The notes under the pieces were generated by a model. That model was given only the letters and a program-made list of their open reading frames with translations. It had not been told where the DNA came from and ran no database searches. A program made the position numbers and the translations under genes. DNA of 33,725 nucleotides from Halobacterium bonnevillei (GTDB lineage Archaea > Halobacteriota > Halobacteria > Halobacteriales > Halobacteriaceae), in the NCBI RefSeq assembly GCF_009831555.1, contig NZ_WUUU01000014.1, forward strand, positions 1 to 33,725, given 5' to 3'. This document shows, piece by piece, positions 21,768 through 28,471 of this stretch (position 1 is its first letter; each line of letters starts with the position of its first letter).

Positions 21768-23018
21768 TTAGTCCGGTGGTCGCTCGTCGGGTTCTTCGTC
21801 GATCCGTTCGCGCCACTCCGCCCACGTTGCTTCGAGGTCGTCCGCGTGCTCCGCGTCGGCCATCCAGTCGTCGTCAGTCAGGAACGCCGGCGCGTTCTTG
21901 ATGTCCAAGAGCCGGCCGTCGCAGTTCTCCCGCACCTCGTGCTCTTCCTCGATCTCCACCGTCTCGTCTCCAGGCGGCGCGGCGCCGTCACCGTGGGCCG
22001 CGCCGAGGTTCACCTTCTCCGCGGGCACTTCGACGGTCTCGGTCACGAGTTTGTCGCGTTCCAGTGTACACGCCACCGAATCGTAGGCGAGACCGAGCGT
22101 GTTCACACTCACCGAGCGTACCCAAGCGTCGGCCTCACGTTCGATGTGTGGCTCCGGCACGAAGTTGTGTACTTCGCCCCAGTAGCCGTACTGGTTGCTG
22201 CCGTCTCGGACGCCAGTGTGAGAGAGGCAGTAGGTGACGACGCGAGCCAGGTCAAACTCGTTGTATATCGAGACGTTCGAATCGTCACCTTTGGTGATAC
22301 GCTCGATGAGCCAGCCGGTTGCATCCTCGACGGCACGAGTGACGTGACCGCCGTCGACGTTCTTCGAGAGCGCGACGACGTGGAAGTGCGGCGAATAGGA
22401 CAGCTCCTCTCGTGTCTCGGTCCAATCCTGTGAATCGCCGTCCGGTAGCAGGTGTTTCCAGAAACCGCGGTCGTCGCCGTCCTCGCCGCGCCACGGGTGA
22501 TAGAACCACGCGCCTGTGTCCACGCCCAGCTCTCCCAGCACCTCCTTGACGAGTTCGAGAGTGCGCTTCAGTGGGTCGTCGGAGTCTACCGCGAACCCGT
22601 CCGGCGGTGACAACACGAGGTGGTGGAACTTCCAGCCGTTCCACCCCGGCCGCTTCGACTCCTTAGCACGCCGCAAGGCGTCCAATTTTGAGACGACCGC
22701 CTTCGCGCGGCGGCGGTCGGCGCCCTTCCAGCATCGCGGGCATTCCCAGGAGTAGCACGTACTGCCGACGTGGGAGACGTGGCCGCAGTCCGCACAGAAC
22801 CGCGGCACGTCGTCGCCACACTCCGGGTCGCGCGTCCCGTGACCGGGAATGGGCAACGCCGGGAGCGTGTCAGTAAAACGGTCGCCGTCGCCGTTTGTCT
22901 GCTCGAACACGTCGATTGCGTTCGAGGGGTTGGCCTGTCGGCTGCCGTCGTCGCTACCGTAGGCGATGCCCGACTTCTCAGTGCGAAACGGCGCGCGACG
23001 TGAGTCGCCTGCGCTCAT
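21768..23018 (-). CDS. rep: HUH rolling-circle replication initiator (Rep)
   Basis: 416 residues. The HUH motif is H211-F-H213 in SPHFHVVALSKNV, and motif III has Tyr263 in RVVTYCLSHTGV. A hydrophobic strand preceding them, GWKFHHLVLSPP, is a likely motif I. Upstream is a four-Cys zinc unit, RFCADCGHVSH then YSWECPRCW, as in many haloarchaeal plasmid and alphapleolipovirus Reps. The Tyr would nick the origin and form a covalent 5' link. The start MSAGDSRRAP overlaps the upstream stop (TGATG). It ends a run of seven overlapping early genes. The long acidic C-terminus (ADAEHADDLEATWAEW) is probably an accessory region. Confidence 0.85.
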   Translation of the reverse strand: MSAGDSRRAPFRTEKSGIAYGSDDGSRQANPSNAIDVFEQTNGDGDRFTDTLPALPIPGHGTRDPECGDDVPRFCADCGHVSHVGSTCYSWECPRCWKGADRRRAKAVVSKLDALRRAKESKRPGWNGWKFHHLVLSPPDGFAVDSDDPLKRTLELVKEVLGELGVDTGAWFYHPWRGEDGDDRGFWKHLLPDGDSQDWTETREELSYSPHFHVVALSKNVDGGHVTRAVEDATGWLIERITKGDDSNVSIYNEFDLARVVTYCLSHTGVRDGSNQYGYWGEVHNFVPEPHIEREADAWVRSVSVNTLGLAYDSVACTLERDKLVTETVEVPAEKVNLGAAHGDGAAPPGDETVEIEEEHEVRENCDGRLLDIKNAPAFLTDDDWMADAEHADDLEATWAEWRERIDEEPDERPPD

Positions 23019-23194
23019 CACCACACCCTCCACTCAGCAGGAGCGGTGTCGACGATGAACGTCACCAGGACCCCCACGAGTACCAGCACCAAGCTGGTGA
23101 GACCGGGGTTCAGGTAGACTCGCGTCAGCGCGTACAACGCGGCCCACAACTGCATCCAGTAGCCACGGCGAAGCACCGGATGCGGTCCGGTCAT
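23018..23194 (-). CDS. 58-aa membrane protein upstream of rep
   Basis: Starts MTGPHPVLRRGYWMQLWAAL and contains a hydrophobic C-terminal half, LTSLVLVLVGVLVTFIVDTA, likely one membrane helix plus a shorter first hydrophobic stretch. It overlaps both neighbours (ATGA with the previous gene, TGATG with rep), so it is cotranslated with Rep. A role in anchoring replication at the membrane is possible but only suggested by position. No family is recognised. Confidence 0.6.
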   Translation of the reverse strand: MTGPHPVLRRGYWMQLWAALYALTRVYLNPGLTSLVLVLVGVLVTFIVDTAPAEWRVW

Positions 23195-23463
23195 AGCTCC
23201 ACCTTCTCCGGGAGGCGACCGCTGCAAACGTCGCAGTCCGGGGAGTCCTCATAGAGCCGCCGGTACGCGCTCGCGCGCCGAGTCTCGTAGGCGTCGGCGT
23301 CGAAGGCGTCGCCCGCGAACCGGACGCTACGAGCGTGCTCGTGGCACGCCTCACAGACGAACAGCGGCGTCTCTTGGTCGTACCAGATGATGGCTTTCGC
23401 CACCCGCACGCCGCCGCTCGCGGCTTCCTCACAGCCAGCGTAGTAGTCGCCGACCGCGGTCAT
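23191..23463 (-). CDS. 90-aa zinc-ribbon-like protein
   Basis: The protein has CEACHEHARSV in the middle and CDVCSGRLPEK near the C-terminus, two Cys-x2-Cys knuckles, and an isolated Cys in YYAGCEEAA near the N-terminus. This is a two-knuckle zinc ribbon with a spacer of about 37 residues. The start MTAVGDYYAG overlaps the previous stop by ATGA. It may bind DNA or the replication complex. The family is unknown. Confidence 0.6.
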   Translation of the reverse strand: MTAVGDYYAGCEEAASGGVRVAKAIIWYDQETPLFVCEACHEHARSVRFAGDAFDADAYETRRASAYRRLYEDSPDCDVCSGRLPEKVEL

Positions 23464-23630
23464 TTCTCAACCCCCCAATCGCCGATTCGACCCTGCGAGG
23501 TGCCGGCCGCCTGTGGCTCACTCTGACAGCCAGCATGTGCGAGGTCGCCGGACGACAACACCGCAGCGTCGTGGTCGTCTCGAATCTCGCCGCCGCAGAG
23601 CACGCACTTCACGAACTCGGTGGCAGTCAT
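23460..23630 (-). CDS. 56-aa small zinc-binding protein
   Basis: FVKCVLCGGEIRDD gives one Cys-x2-Cys knuckle and LAHAGCQSE supplies His and Cys ligands, so one zinc ion could be held. The remaining tail is Gly/Gln-rich. The start MTATEFVKC overlaps the nuclease stop by ATGA. The longer frame upstream was rejected because it would cover the nuclease gene end. Confidence 0.55.
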   Translation of the reverse strand: MTATEFVKCVLCGGEIRDDHDAAVLSSGDLAHAGCQSEPQAAGTSQGRIGDWGVEK

Positions 23631-24100
23631 CCCTCCACCTCCGTGGGGTCGAAGAGATTGCTCCATGCCAGCTGACGGTAGCCCTCTTCCGCGCGGTCAC
23701 CAGTGACCGACGTCCACCCGTCAGGGAGCACCCCGTCGATGATTGTCGCTGGCACGACGAGCATCGCCAGGACGTGCTCGGTGCGGGGCTGGTAAACCGC
23801 GAACAGGTAGAACGCACTTTCGCGGACTAACCGCTCGTGCTGGCGTTTCCGGAAGAAATACCGCCCGCGGTCGCCGGAGTTGAGACGGCGCTGGGCGGCC
23901 TTGATTTCGACCGGCGTCCCGCGTTCGAGCACGACGACGCCCACAAACGGCAGCCGCTCGCTCGGTTCGAGCAGCCCATCAACGCGCGCGTCGTGCCACT
24001 CCGCAGTCGCGTCGCCGACGTACTGCAGCGCCGGCACCCTCTGAATGACTTCGGCCTCGATGGCCTCCCCGGCTTCCTTCGGCGTCCGTGCGCGACTCAT
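23627..24100 (-). CDS. PD-(D/E)XK nuclease-like protein (copy B)
   Basis: 157 residues. AGEAIEAEVIQRVPAL provides the N-terminal Glu helix, HDARVDGLLEPSERLPF the Asp strand, and RGTPVEIKAA the E-x-K motif. FYLFAVYQPRTEHVLAML contributes the later strands. The fold is that of Holliday-junction-resolvase-like or restriction-type nucleases, and the order E-D-ExK fits an active enzyme. It shares GTPVEIKAA and the HE(R/Q)L...Y-x-FA-x-Y signature with copy A at 16138-16515 but is longer on both sides. Its position in the early block before rep suggests a role in replication or host-DNA processing. Confidence 0.75.
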   Translation of the reverse strand: MSRARTPKEAGEAIEAEVIQRVPALQYVGDATAEWHDARVDGLLEPSERLPFVGVVVLERGTPVEIKAAQRRLNSGDRGRYFFRKRQHERLVRESAFYLFAVYQPRTEHVLAMLVVPATIIDGVLPDGWTSVTGDRAEEGYRQLAWSNLFDPTEVEG

Positions 24101-24375
24101 GGGCACCACCCCGCGCTCCGGACGGCGCGCCGAATTCGGTCTTTTGCCGTGGGCGCGTAAATCGCGGTTCGAATCTTGCCGTCCCGGACAGGGAACACGC
24201 ACCGAGAACAGGGGTCGTAGCGGGCGCGCTCGCCTCGAAGCCATCCGCGCCCGGGGATTTCGTAGCCCTGGCTCCACGCGGTTTCGACGGTGAGCGACGG
24301 GTCCTCCGTCCGCTTGATGAACTGCGTGCGAGCGTGTTCCGAGACATCCGGCACGTCGACGACGGACTCACTCAC
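24097..24375 (-). CDS. 92-aa conserved early protein
   Basis: The GTG start (MSESVVDVPDVSEHARTQFI) overlaps the upstream stop by eight bases as GTGAGTGA. The rest reads KRTEDPSLTVETAWSQGYEI, then RYDPCSRCVFPVRDGKIRTA. The S-E-H-A-R-x-x-F-I-x-R pattern followed by a Trp motif and a beta-strand end with I-x-T-x-I occurs in small haloarchaeal and viral proteins; it is loosely reminiscent of RelE/HigB-type small proteins, but that is only a guess. A Cys-x2-Cys in PCSRC could bind metal with other ligands. The function is unknown. Confidence 0.55.
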   Translation of the reverse strand: MSESVVDVPDVSEHARTQFIKRTEDPSLTVETAWSQGYEIPGRGWLRGERARYDPCSRCVFPVRDGKIRTAIYAPTAKDRIRRAVRSAGWCP

Positions 24376-24571
24376 GGCGACCACCCGCGGCCGGACTGTC
24401 CGCGACCCTGACCGTCTCGCCGAGCGGCTGCAGACCGAAGTCCTCGGGGTCGTGGCTGGCGATGTGGTTGTGCCGGAACTCGTCGCGGTCGAAGTCGTAC
24501 CCACACGCAGGACAGGTTTCGAGGTGGATGCGGCGCTGACTCCGCTGGTAAGTGACGACGCGAAGGCTCAC
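24368..24571 (-). CDS. 67-aa C2H2-type zinc protein, first gene of early block
   Basis: Contains ETCPACGYDFDRDEFRHNHI and ASHDPEDFG, that is Cys-x2-Cys and His ligands about 13-18 residues later: one zinc finger-like unit. Among three possible GTG starts I chose the third (MSLRVVTYQR), because GGAGGTG ends six bases before it; this is one of the few clear Shine-Dalgarno sequences here. It heads the leftward early block and is followed by eight-base and four-base overlaps down to rep. It may regulate the block or bind replication DNA. Confidence 0.6.
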   Translation of the reverse strand: MSLRVVTYQRSQRRIHLETCPACGYDFDRDEFRHNHIASHDPEDFGLQPLGETVRVADSPAAGGRRE

Positions 24572-24577
24572 GCACAC

Positions 24578-24584
24578 CACCTCC
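24578..24584 (-). promoter_or_regulatory. Shine-Dalgarno of first early gene
   Basis: GGAGGTG on the minus strand, six bases from the GTG at 24571. It decides the start among three in-frame GTGs. Confidence 0.55.
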
Positions 24585-24749
24585 GACTTTCGACTACGCG
24601 ATTCGCCAGACGGCGCGACCCCCCGGCTCGGGACGAGTTCAGCTCAGATTTCAGCGCCGATTTTGGAAAAGAGGAATCGGCGACAAGAGAGCCTGAAACC
24701 CGATGTATACGGGGCTCTGGTGAATGCTCGGAATCGACGGAAATCGAGA

Positions 24750-24762
24750 TCCGCCCTCCCCG
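24750..24762 (+). repeat. right attachment site (attR core) in tRNA-Tyr
   Basis: The 13-bp copy of attL. It covers the discriminator, the 3' acceptor strand and the first bases of the T-stem of tRNA-Tyr, a classic tRNA 3'-end integration site. Confidence 0.8.
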
Positions 24763-24823
24763 ATTTGAACGGGGGGCAAGCCGATCTACAGTCGGCTGCT
24801 CTACCAGTCTGAGCTAAGGGCGG
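24750..24823 (-). tRNA. trnY: tRNA-Tyr (GTA)
   Basis: All four arms fold. The acceptor stem is CCGCCCT with AGGGCGG (7 bp), with a C1-G72 pair as in archaeal tRNA-Tyr, and the discriminator is A. The D-stem is GCTC/GAGC. The anticodon stem GCCGA/TCGGC encloses loop CTGTAGA, so the anticodon is GTA. The T-arm is CCCCG-TTCAAAT-CGGGG. The variable loop is five bases, so it is not a class II tRNA. The CCA end is not encoded. The gene is intact even though the provirus is integrated in its 3' end. Confidence 0.95.
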
Positions 24824-24852
24824 ACGCAATTGTTCGTACGCCGTGGTTTGGA

Positions 24853-24858
24853 TTTAAG
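24853..24858 (-). promoter_or_regulatory. promoter of tRNA-Tyr
   Basis: CTTAAA on the minus strand (in CCTTAAATCC), about 32 bases before the mature 5' end of the tRNA. Confidence 0.5.
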
Positions 24859-24942
24859 GGTTGCCATTCGGGCCAGGTGACGGACGTCAGACGAGGGGCG
24901 TGGCTTGATAACCCTGCATGCCCTTTAGGAACCTGAACCGGT

Positions 24943-25581
24943 ATGTCGAAGATCACCTTCCGCGCGGACGACGACCTCGTTGCGGCCGTCGACGACCTCG
25001 AGGCGTCGAAGAGCGAAGTGATGCGCGACGCGCTGCGCGCGTACCTCCACGAGGAGGGCAAAGTCGACGCGGTTGCGTCATCCATCAACGAGACTGTCAC
25101 GCAACGCGTGGACGACCTCGTCGAGCGCCAGCTGGGCGGTCAGCAGGCGTCCGACGGCGACGTAAACGTCCGCATCACGCTGGAGGCAGGAGAGGGAGTC
25201 CGTGCGGCCGCCGGACAGCCGGAACGCGAGCGCAGACCCGCCGAGGAAGGTGGCCATCAGAGCCCAGATGGACGTGATGGCGCTAGCCAGGGAGCCGAGC
25301 GGAATCCTCCCCAGGACCCAGTCCGGGAAGCTGTACACGGCGCCGGTCGCGGATACGGACGCGACGCCCGGAACGGACGTAAACGCCACGGAGAGCAGTC
25401 AGGAGCGTCGTGTACGAAGTGCGGGGAGACGGTGGCTCCCGACCACGTGTACTGCCCGAACTGCGGCGAGAAGGCGACGCGGCGGCTCTTCTGCGAGTGC
25501 GGCGACGAGGTTCGCTCGGACTGGGCGTTCTGCCCGCACTGCGGCCGGCGGACCGCATCGGCGGACGCGCTCGACAGGTAA
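24943..25581 (+). CDS. cdrL: CdrL-like ribbon-helix-helix/zinc-ribbon regulator
   Basis: 212 residues. The N-terminus MSKITFRADDDLVAAVDDLE followed by SKSEVMRDALRAYL is a ribbon-helix-helix (about 1-40) with strand and two helices. The C-terminus holds two zinc knuckle pairs: CTKCGETVAP, CPNCGEKA, then CECGDEV and CPHCGRR. The linker (about 85-150) is Gly/Arg/Pro-rich and unlike the rest. Position directly before cdrS-ftsZ2 identifies it as the long regulator CdrL known near this cell-division cluster in Halobacterium and Haloferax. It probably binds the operator sites downstream of its own stop and tunes cdrS-ftsZ2. See the finding on the linker reading frame. Confidence 0.8.
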   Translation: MSKITFRADDDLVAAVDDLEASKSEVMRDALRAYLHEEGKVDAVASSINETVTQRVDDLVERQLGGQQASDGDVNVRITLEAGEGVRAAAGQPERERRPAEEGGHQSPDGRDGASQGAERNPPQDPVREAVHGAGRGYGRDARNGRKRHGEQSGASCTKCGETVAPDHVYCPNCGEKATRRLFCECGDEVRSDWAFCPHCGRRTASADALDR

Positions 25582-25594
25582 GACAGTCGTTTAC
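25578..25594. promoter_or_regulatory. GTAAGAC operator-like site 1
   Basis: GTAAGAC-AGTC-GTTTAC, an imperfect version of the perfect site 61 bp downstream. It overlaps the cdrL stop codon. Confidence 0.35.
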
Positions 25595-25600
25595 ATGGCC

Positions 25601-25613
25601 GTTAATTATATAC
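25601..25613 (+). promoter_or_regulatory. AT-rich promoter element before cdrS
   Basis: GTTAATTATATACG is the only strong TATA-like sequence in the cdrL-cdrS gap. If used, transcription would start just before the perfect inverted repeat and leave a leader of about 125 bases. Confidence 0.4.
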
Positions 25614-25638
25614 GGTGTCACGCTGTGGGTAGTTGTAC

Positions 25639-25656
25639 GTAAGACGGTTGTCTTAC
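25639..25656. promoter_or_regulatory. perfect inverted repeat, putative RHH operator
   Basis: GTAAGAC-GGTT-GTCTTAC, 7-bp arms with a 4-bp spacer, downstream of the TATA-like element. A further half-site GTAAGAC lies at 25703-25709 and GTCTTGC near 25730. Ribbon-helix-helix dimers often use such short inverted repeats. Confidence 0.55.
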
Positions 25657-25759
25657 ACAAAATCGCAAGACTGCGGCGGTACGCCGCCGTTCGAGCGAGT
25701 GTGTAAGACAGGACCGCGGGGAACGTGGGCCGTCTTGCCTAAACGGGGATTCAAAAACA

Positions 25760-25927
25760 ATGGAGCGTGTGACACTCCGCATTCCGGAACAACAGATCGA
25801 CGAGGTCGAACAGATGGTCGAACGGGGCAAGTTCCCGAACCGCAGCGAAGCGATTCGGTCCGCCGTTCGCGAAATGATTGACGAACAGACCGACCAAGCC
25901 AGTCCGAACAGCTGGGCGAAGGTGTAA
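25760..25927 (+). CDS. cdrS: CdrS, ribbon-helix-helix regulator of cell division
   Basis: A complete 55-residue ribbon-helix-helix protein: strand [20 protein letters not shown], turn [10 protein letters not shown] and second helix [13 protein letters not shown]. It matches the short CopG-type protein encoded before ftsZ2 in haloarchaea (CdrS), which controls ftsZ2 and cell division. It ends four bases before the ftsZ2 ATG, so the two are one operon. The start was taken at MERVTLRIP, where the strand begins. Confidence 0.92.
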   Translation: MERVTLRIPEQQIDEVEQMVERGKFPNRSEAIRSAVREMIDEQTDQASPNSWAKV

Positions 25928-25930
25928 CCG

Positions 25931-27118
25931 ATGCAAGATATCGTCCAGGACGCCCTCGACAACGCTGAAGAAGAAAAACGAGAGATGGACGCCAGCTCGT
26001 CGGAGGGCGACGAGTTCGGGGACCCACGCATCGTCATCGTCGGCGCGGGCGGCGCCGGGAACAACACCGTCAACCGGCTGTACAACATCGGCGTCGAAGG
26101 CGCGGACACAGTCGCCATCAACACCGACAAACAGCACCTGAAGATGGTCGAAGCCGACACCAAGATCCTGGTCGGGAAGTCCCTGACCAACGGTCTCGGC
26201 GCCGGCGGCGATCCGTCGATGGGCGAGCGCGCCACCGAGATGGCGCAGGGTACTATCAAGGAAGTGCTCGGCGACGCGGACCTCGTGTTCGTGACCGCCG
26301 GCATGGGCGGCGGCACCGGCACCGGCGCCGCACCCGTCGTGTCCAAGATCGCCAAAGAACAGGGCGCCATCGTCGTCGGCATGGTGTCGACGCCGTTCAA
26401 CGTCGAACGCGCCCGCACCGTCAAAGCCGAGGAAGGTCTGGAGAAACTCCGCACCGAAGCGGACTCCATCATCGTCCTCGACAACAACCGGCTGCTGGAC
26501 TACGTGCCCAACCTCCCGATCGGGAAAGCGTTCTCCGTGATGGACCAGATCATCGCGGAGACCGTCAAGGGCATCAGCGAGACGATCACGCAGCCGAGTC
26601 TCATCAACCTGGACTACGCCGACATGACCGCCATCATGAACCAGGGTGGGGTCGCGGTGATGCTCGTCGGCGAAACCCAGGACAAGAACAAGACCAACGA
26701 AGTGGTCAAGGACGCGATGAACCACCCGCTGCTGGACGTCGACTACCGCGGCGCCAGCGGCGGCCTCGTCCACATCACGGGCGGCCCCGACCTCACACTC
26801 AAAGAGGCCGAGGGCATCGCGGACAACATCACCGAACGCCTCGACGCGAGCGCGAACGTAATCTGGGGCGCGCGCATCCAGGAGAACTACAAGGGCAAGG
26901 TCCGCGTGATGGCCATCATGACCGGCGTGCAGTCAGCGCAGGTGCTGGGGCCGTCAACGCAGAAGCAGGCGGACAAGTCCCGGCAGGAACTCCAGGAAGT
27001 CGACTCCAAGCAGCGAGCGACCGAGGAAGGCACTGAGCCGTCCCATGGCTTCGGTGCGCACTCCGACGGCGGCACGGAAGAGGTCGAGAAGAACAACGGC
27101 CTCGACGTTATCCGGTAA
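25931..27118 (+). CDS. ftsZ2: FtsZ2 tubulin homologue
   Basis: 395 residues. The G1/T1 loop [15 protein letters not shown]4 [12 protein letters not shown] (about residue 120-132) and the later INLDYADM T7-type loop are complete, so GTP binding and hydrolysis are expected. The N-terminus [20 protein letters not shown] and the long Gln/Glu-rich tail ending NGLDVIR are typical of haloarchaeal FtsZ2. It assembles the division ring and acts in constriction. It is cotranscribed with cdrS and likely controlled by CdrL/CdrS. No change in catalytic residues is visible. Confidence 0.97.
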   Translation: MQDIVQDALDNAEEEKREMDASSSEGDEFGDPRIVIVGAGGAGNNTVNRLYNIGVEGADTVAINTDKQHLKMVEADTKILVGKSLTNGLGAGGDPSMGERATEMAQGTIKEVLGDADLVFVTAGMGGGTGTGAAPVVSKIAKEQGAIVVGMVSTPFNVERARTVKAEEGLEKLRTEADSIIVLDNNRLLDYVPNLPIGKAFSVMDQIIAETVKGISETITQPSLINLDYADMTAIMNQGGVAVMLVGETQDKNKTNEVVKDAMNHPLLDVDYRGASGGLVHITGGPDLTLKEAEGIADNITERLDASANVIWGARIQENYKGKVRVMAIMTGVQSAQVLGPSTQKQADKSRQELQEVDSKQRATEEGTEPSHGFGAHSDGGTEEVEKNNGLDVIR

Positions 27119-27199
27119 CGCCGACCGTTCTTTCCGCCGGCGGTTCGTACGCTGATTCTCTGAGGATAATTCGATCCGCGAATTCACTCAGGCCACTTC

Positions 27200-28162
27200 C
27201 TACACCGCGTTTACGGCGTCGACGAGCGCGCACTTCCGGCACTTCTCCCGCGTGGTCGGCGCGCCACACGCCTCGCACTCGCCGACCGCCCGGTCTTCGT
27301 CGCCGTACTCGTCGGCGGCGAGGCTCGCGAGCTCCTCGTAGCCGGCCATGATGGAGTGACGTGTCCCGGGGTGGTTCTCCTCGAGTGCCAGGAGTACATC
27401 CTGGATCTCCCCGCGGAACGCCTCGCTGGAGTGCGGGCACTCCTCCATGTGGACCGGCAGGTCCCGCAGCTGCGCGTACAGCGCGACTTCCTTCTCGGGG
27501 ACGTCCCGGAGCGGTTTCGCGCGCGGGATCATGTCGTCTTTCGCGGTGCGTTCGTCGAAGGGCCCGAGGCTGGCGTCGAAGTGCTTGGCGACCTGCTCGA
27601 CGTTGCCCTCGAAGATGTTCATGAGCGCCGTCTCGGCTTCGTCGTCGAGGTTGTGTCCCGTGAACAGTTTGTCCGCGTCGTACTGCTCGGCGTAGCGCGC
27701 GAGGAGGTCCCGGCGGAACACGCCGCAGTACGCGCACGGCGCCATGTCAAGCGGGTCGTCCTCCGCGACGTCGTCCATTTCGACGTCGAATTCGTCGGCG
27801 TACGTGACGACTTCGTGGCGGATGTCTCGTTCGTCGGTGAGTTCCTCGCAGGCGGCGAGGCTCTCGTCGCGGTAGCCCTCGATGCCCTCGTGGATGGTGA
27901 GCGCGACCAGCTCCACGCGGGGGTCGTCGGCGAACGTCTCGTGGAGGATGTCGGTGAGGACGACGCTGTCCTTCCCGCCGGACAGCCCGACGACCCAGGT
28001 GTCGGGGTCGTCGGGCGTGGCGTCGTCGGGCAGCATGCCGTCCTCGCGGACGCGCCGACGAACCCGGCGCTCGACGCTCTCGAAGAGGTGGCCCTCGCAG
28101 AGGTGCGCGCCGGAGTACGCCGCGTGCATCACCGCGTCGCGGTCGCACTTGGTGCAATCCAT
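27200..28162 (-). CDS. ncsA: NcsA/Ncs6-type tRNA 2-thiolation protein
   Basis: 320 residues. The PP-loop VVGLSGGKDSVVL (about 58-70) binds ATP. An N-terminal zinc unit is MDCTKCDRDAVMH with CEGH; the central PCAYCGVFRRDLL gives the Cys pair of TtuA/Ncs6 proteins; a C-terminal zinc ribbon reads CEACGAPTTREKCRKC. Family members thiolate U34 of tRNA Lys/Glu/Gln using ubiquitin-like SAMP sulfur carriers in haloarchaea. The start MDCTKCDR was chosen over MSPMDC three codons upstream because the zinc knuckle lies at the N-terminus. Convergent with ftsZ2. Confidence 0.88.
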   Translation of the reverse strand: MDCTKCDRDAVMHAAYSGAHLCEGHLFESVERRVRRRVREDGMLPDDATPDDPDTWVVGLSGGKDSVVLTDILHETFADDPRVELVALTIHEGIEGYRDESLAACEELTDERDIRHEVVTYADEFDVEMDDVAEDDPLDMAPCAYCGVFRRDLLARYAEQYDADKLFTGHNLDDEAETALMNIFEGNVEQVAKHFDASLGPFDERTAKDDMIPRAKPLRDVPEKEVALYAQLRDLPVHMEECPHSSEAFRGEIQDVLLALEENHPGTRHSIMAGYEELASLAADEYGDEDRAVGECEACGAPTTREKCRKCALVDAVNAV

Positions 28163-28471
28163 TGGTGACACGTTGTGAACCGCGGCGTTTCACCGTTTCG
28201 TCTCGACCAGCAGGGCCCTCCGACGGCTACTCGTAAACTACATGTTGCGATAGTAAATACCGAGCCAGACTGGAATCATGCGCACAGATTCGTCGAGAAA
28301 ACAGCGGAGTGCGTGCCGTCAGCCGCCGAATTCGGAGGTGGCGGCACGCTCAGCGGCGTCGTGGGCCTCGCGGATGTCGTTCGGTGTCTCGTCGGATCGA
28401 CGTCGCCGCGCCGCCGCCAGCAGCGCGGACCGTCAGTCGAAGCAAAGCAGACCGACCGAACGGTGCTGGGC
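28163..28471. other. gap between ncsA and HD gene
   Basis: On the minus strand, at about 28340-28430, one frame has the composition of a protein C-terminus (RRSDETPNDIREAHDAAERA then TSEFGG and TGA), but TGA upstream and no start codon prevent a gene call. The part nearer ncsA (28163-28330) shows nothing. Confidence 0.45.

Larger units (their letters stand above)
10039..24762. mobile_element. pleolipovirus-like provirus integrated at tRNA-Tyr
   Basis: The element is delimited by two exact copies of TCCGCCCTCCCCG. The right copy is the 3' end of tRNA-Tyr; the left copy lies 60 bp from the end of the integrase gene. It holds, from left to right, an integrase, a repressor-like gene, variable cargo, and a leftward block of nuclease, VP8-like ATPase, ORF7-like, ORF6-like, VP4-like spike, VP3-like membrane protein, rolling-circle Rep and early small genes. 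The structural order matches the conserved Pleolipoviridae core. Integration keeps the tRNA intact. Confidence 0.82.

Noticed and set aside
25078-25389. Hydrophobic antisense reading frame in cdrL as a separate membrane protein gene
   Set aside because: It lies wholly inside cdrL and overlaps the conserved ribbon-helix-helix coding part; kept only as a hint in the linker-frame finding.
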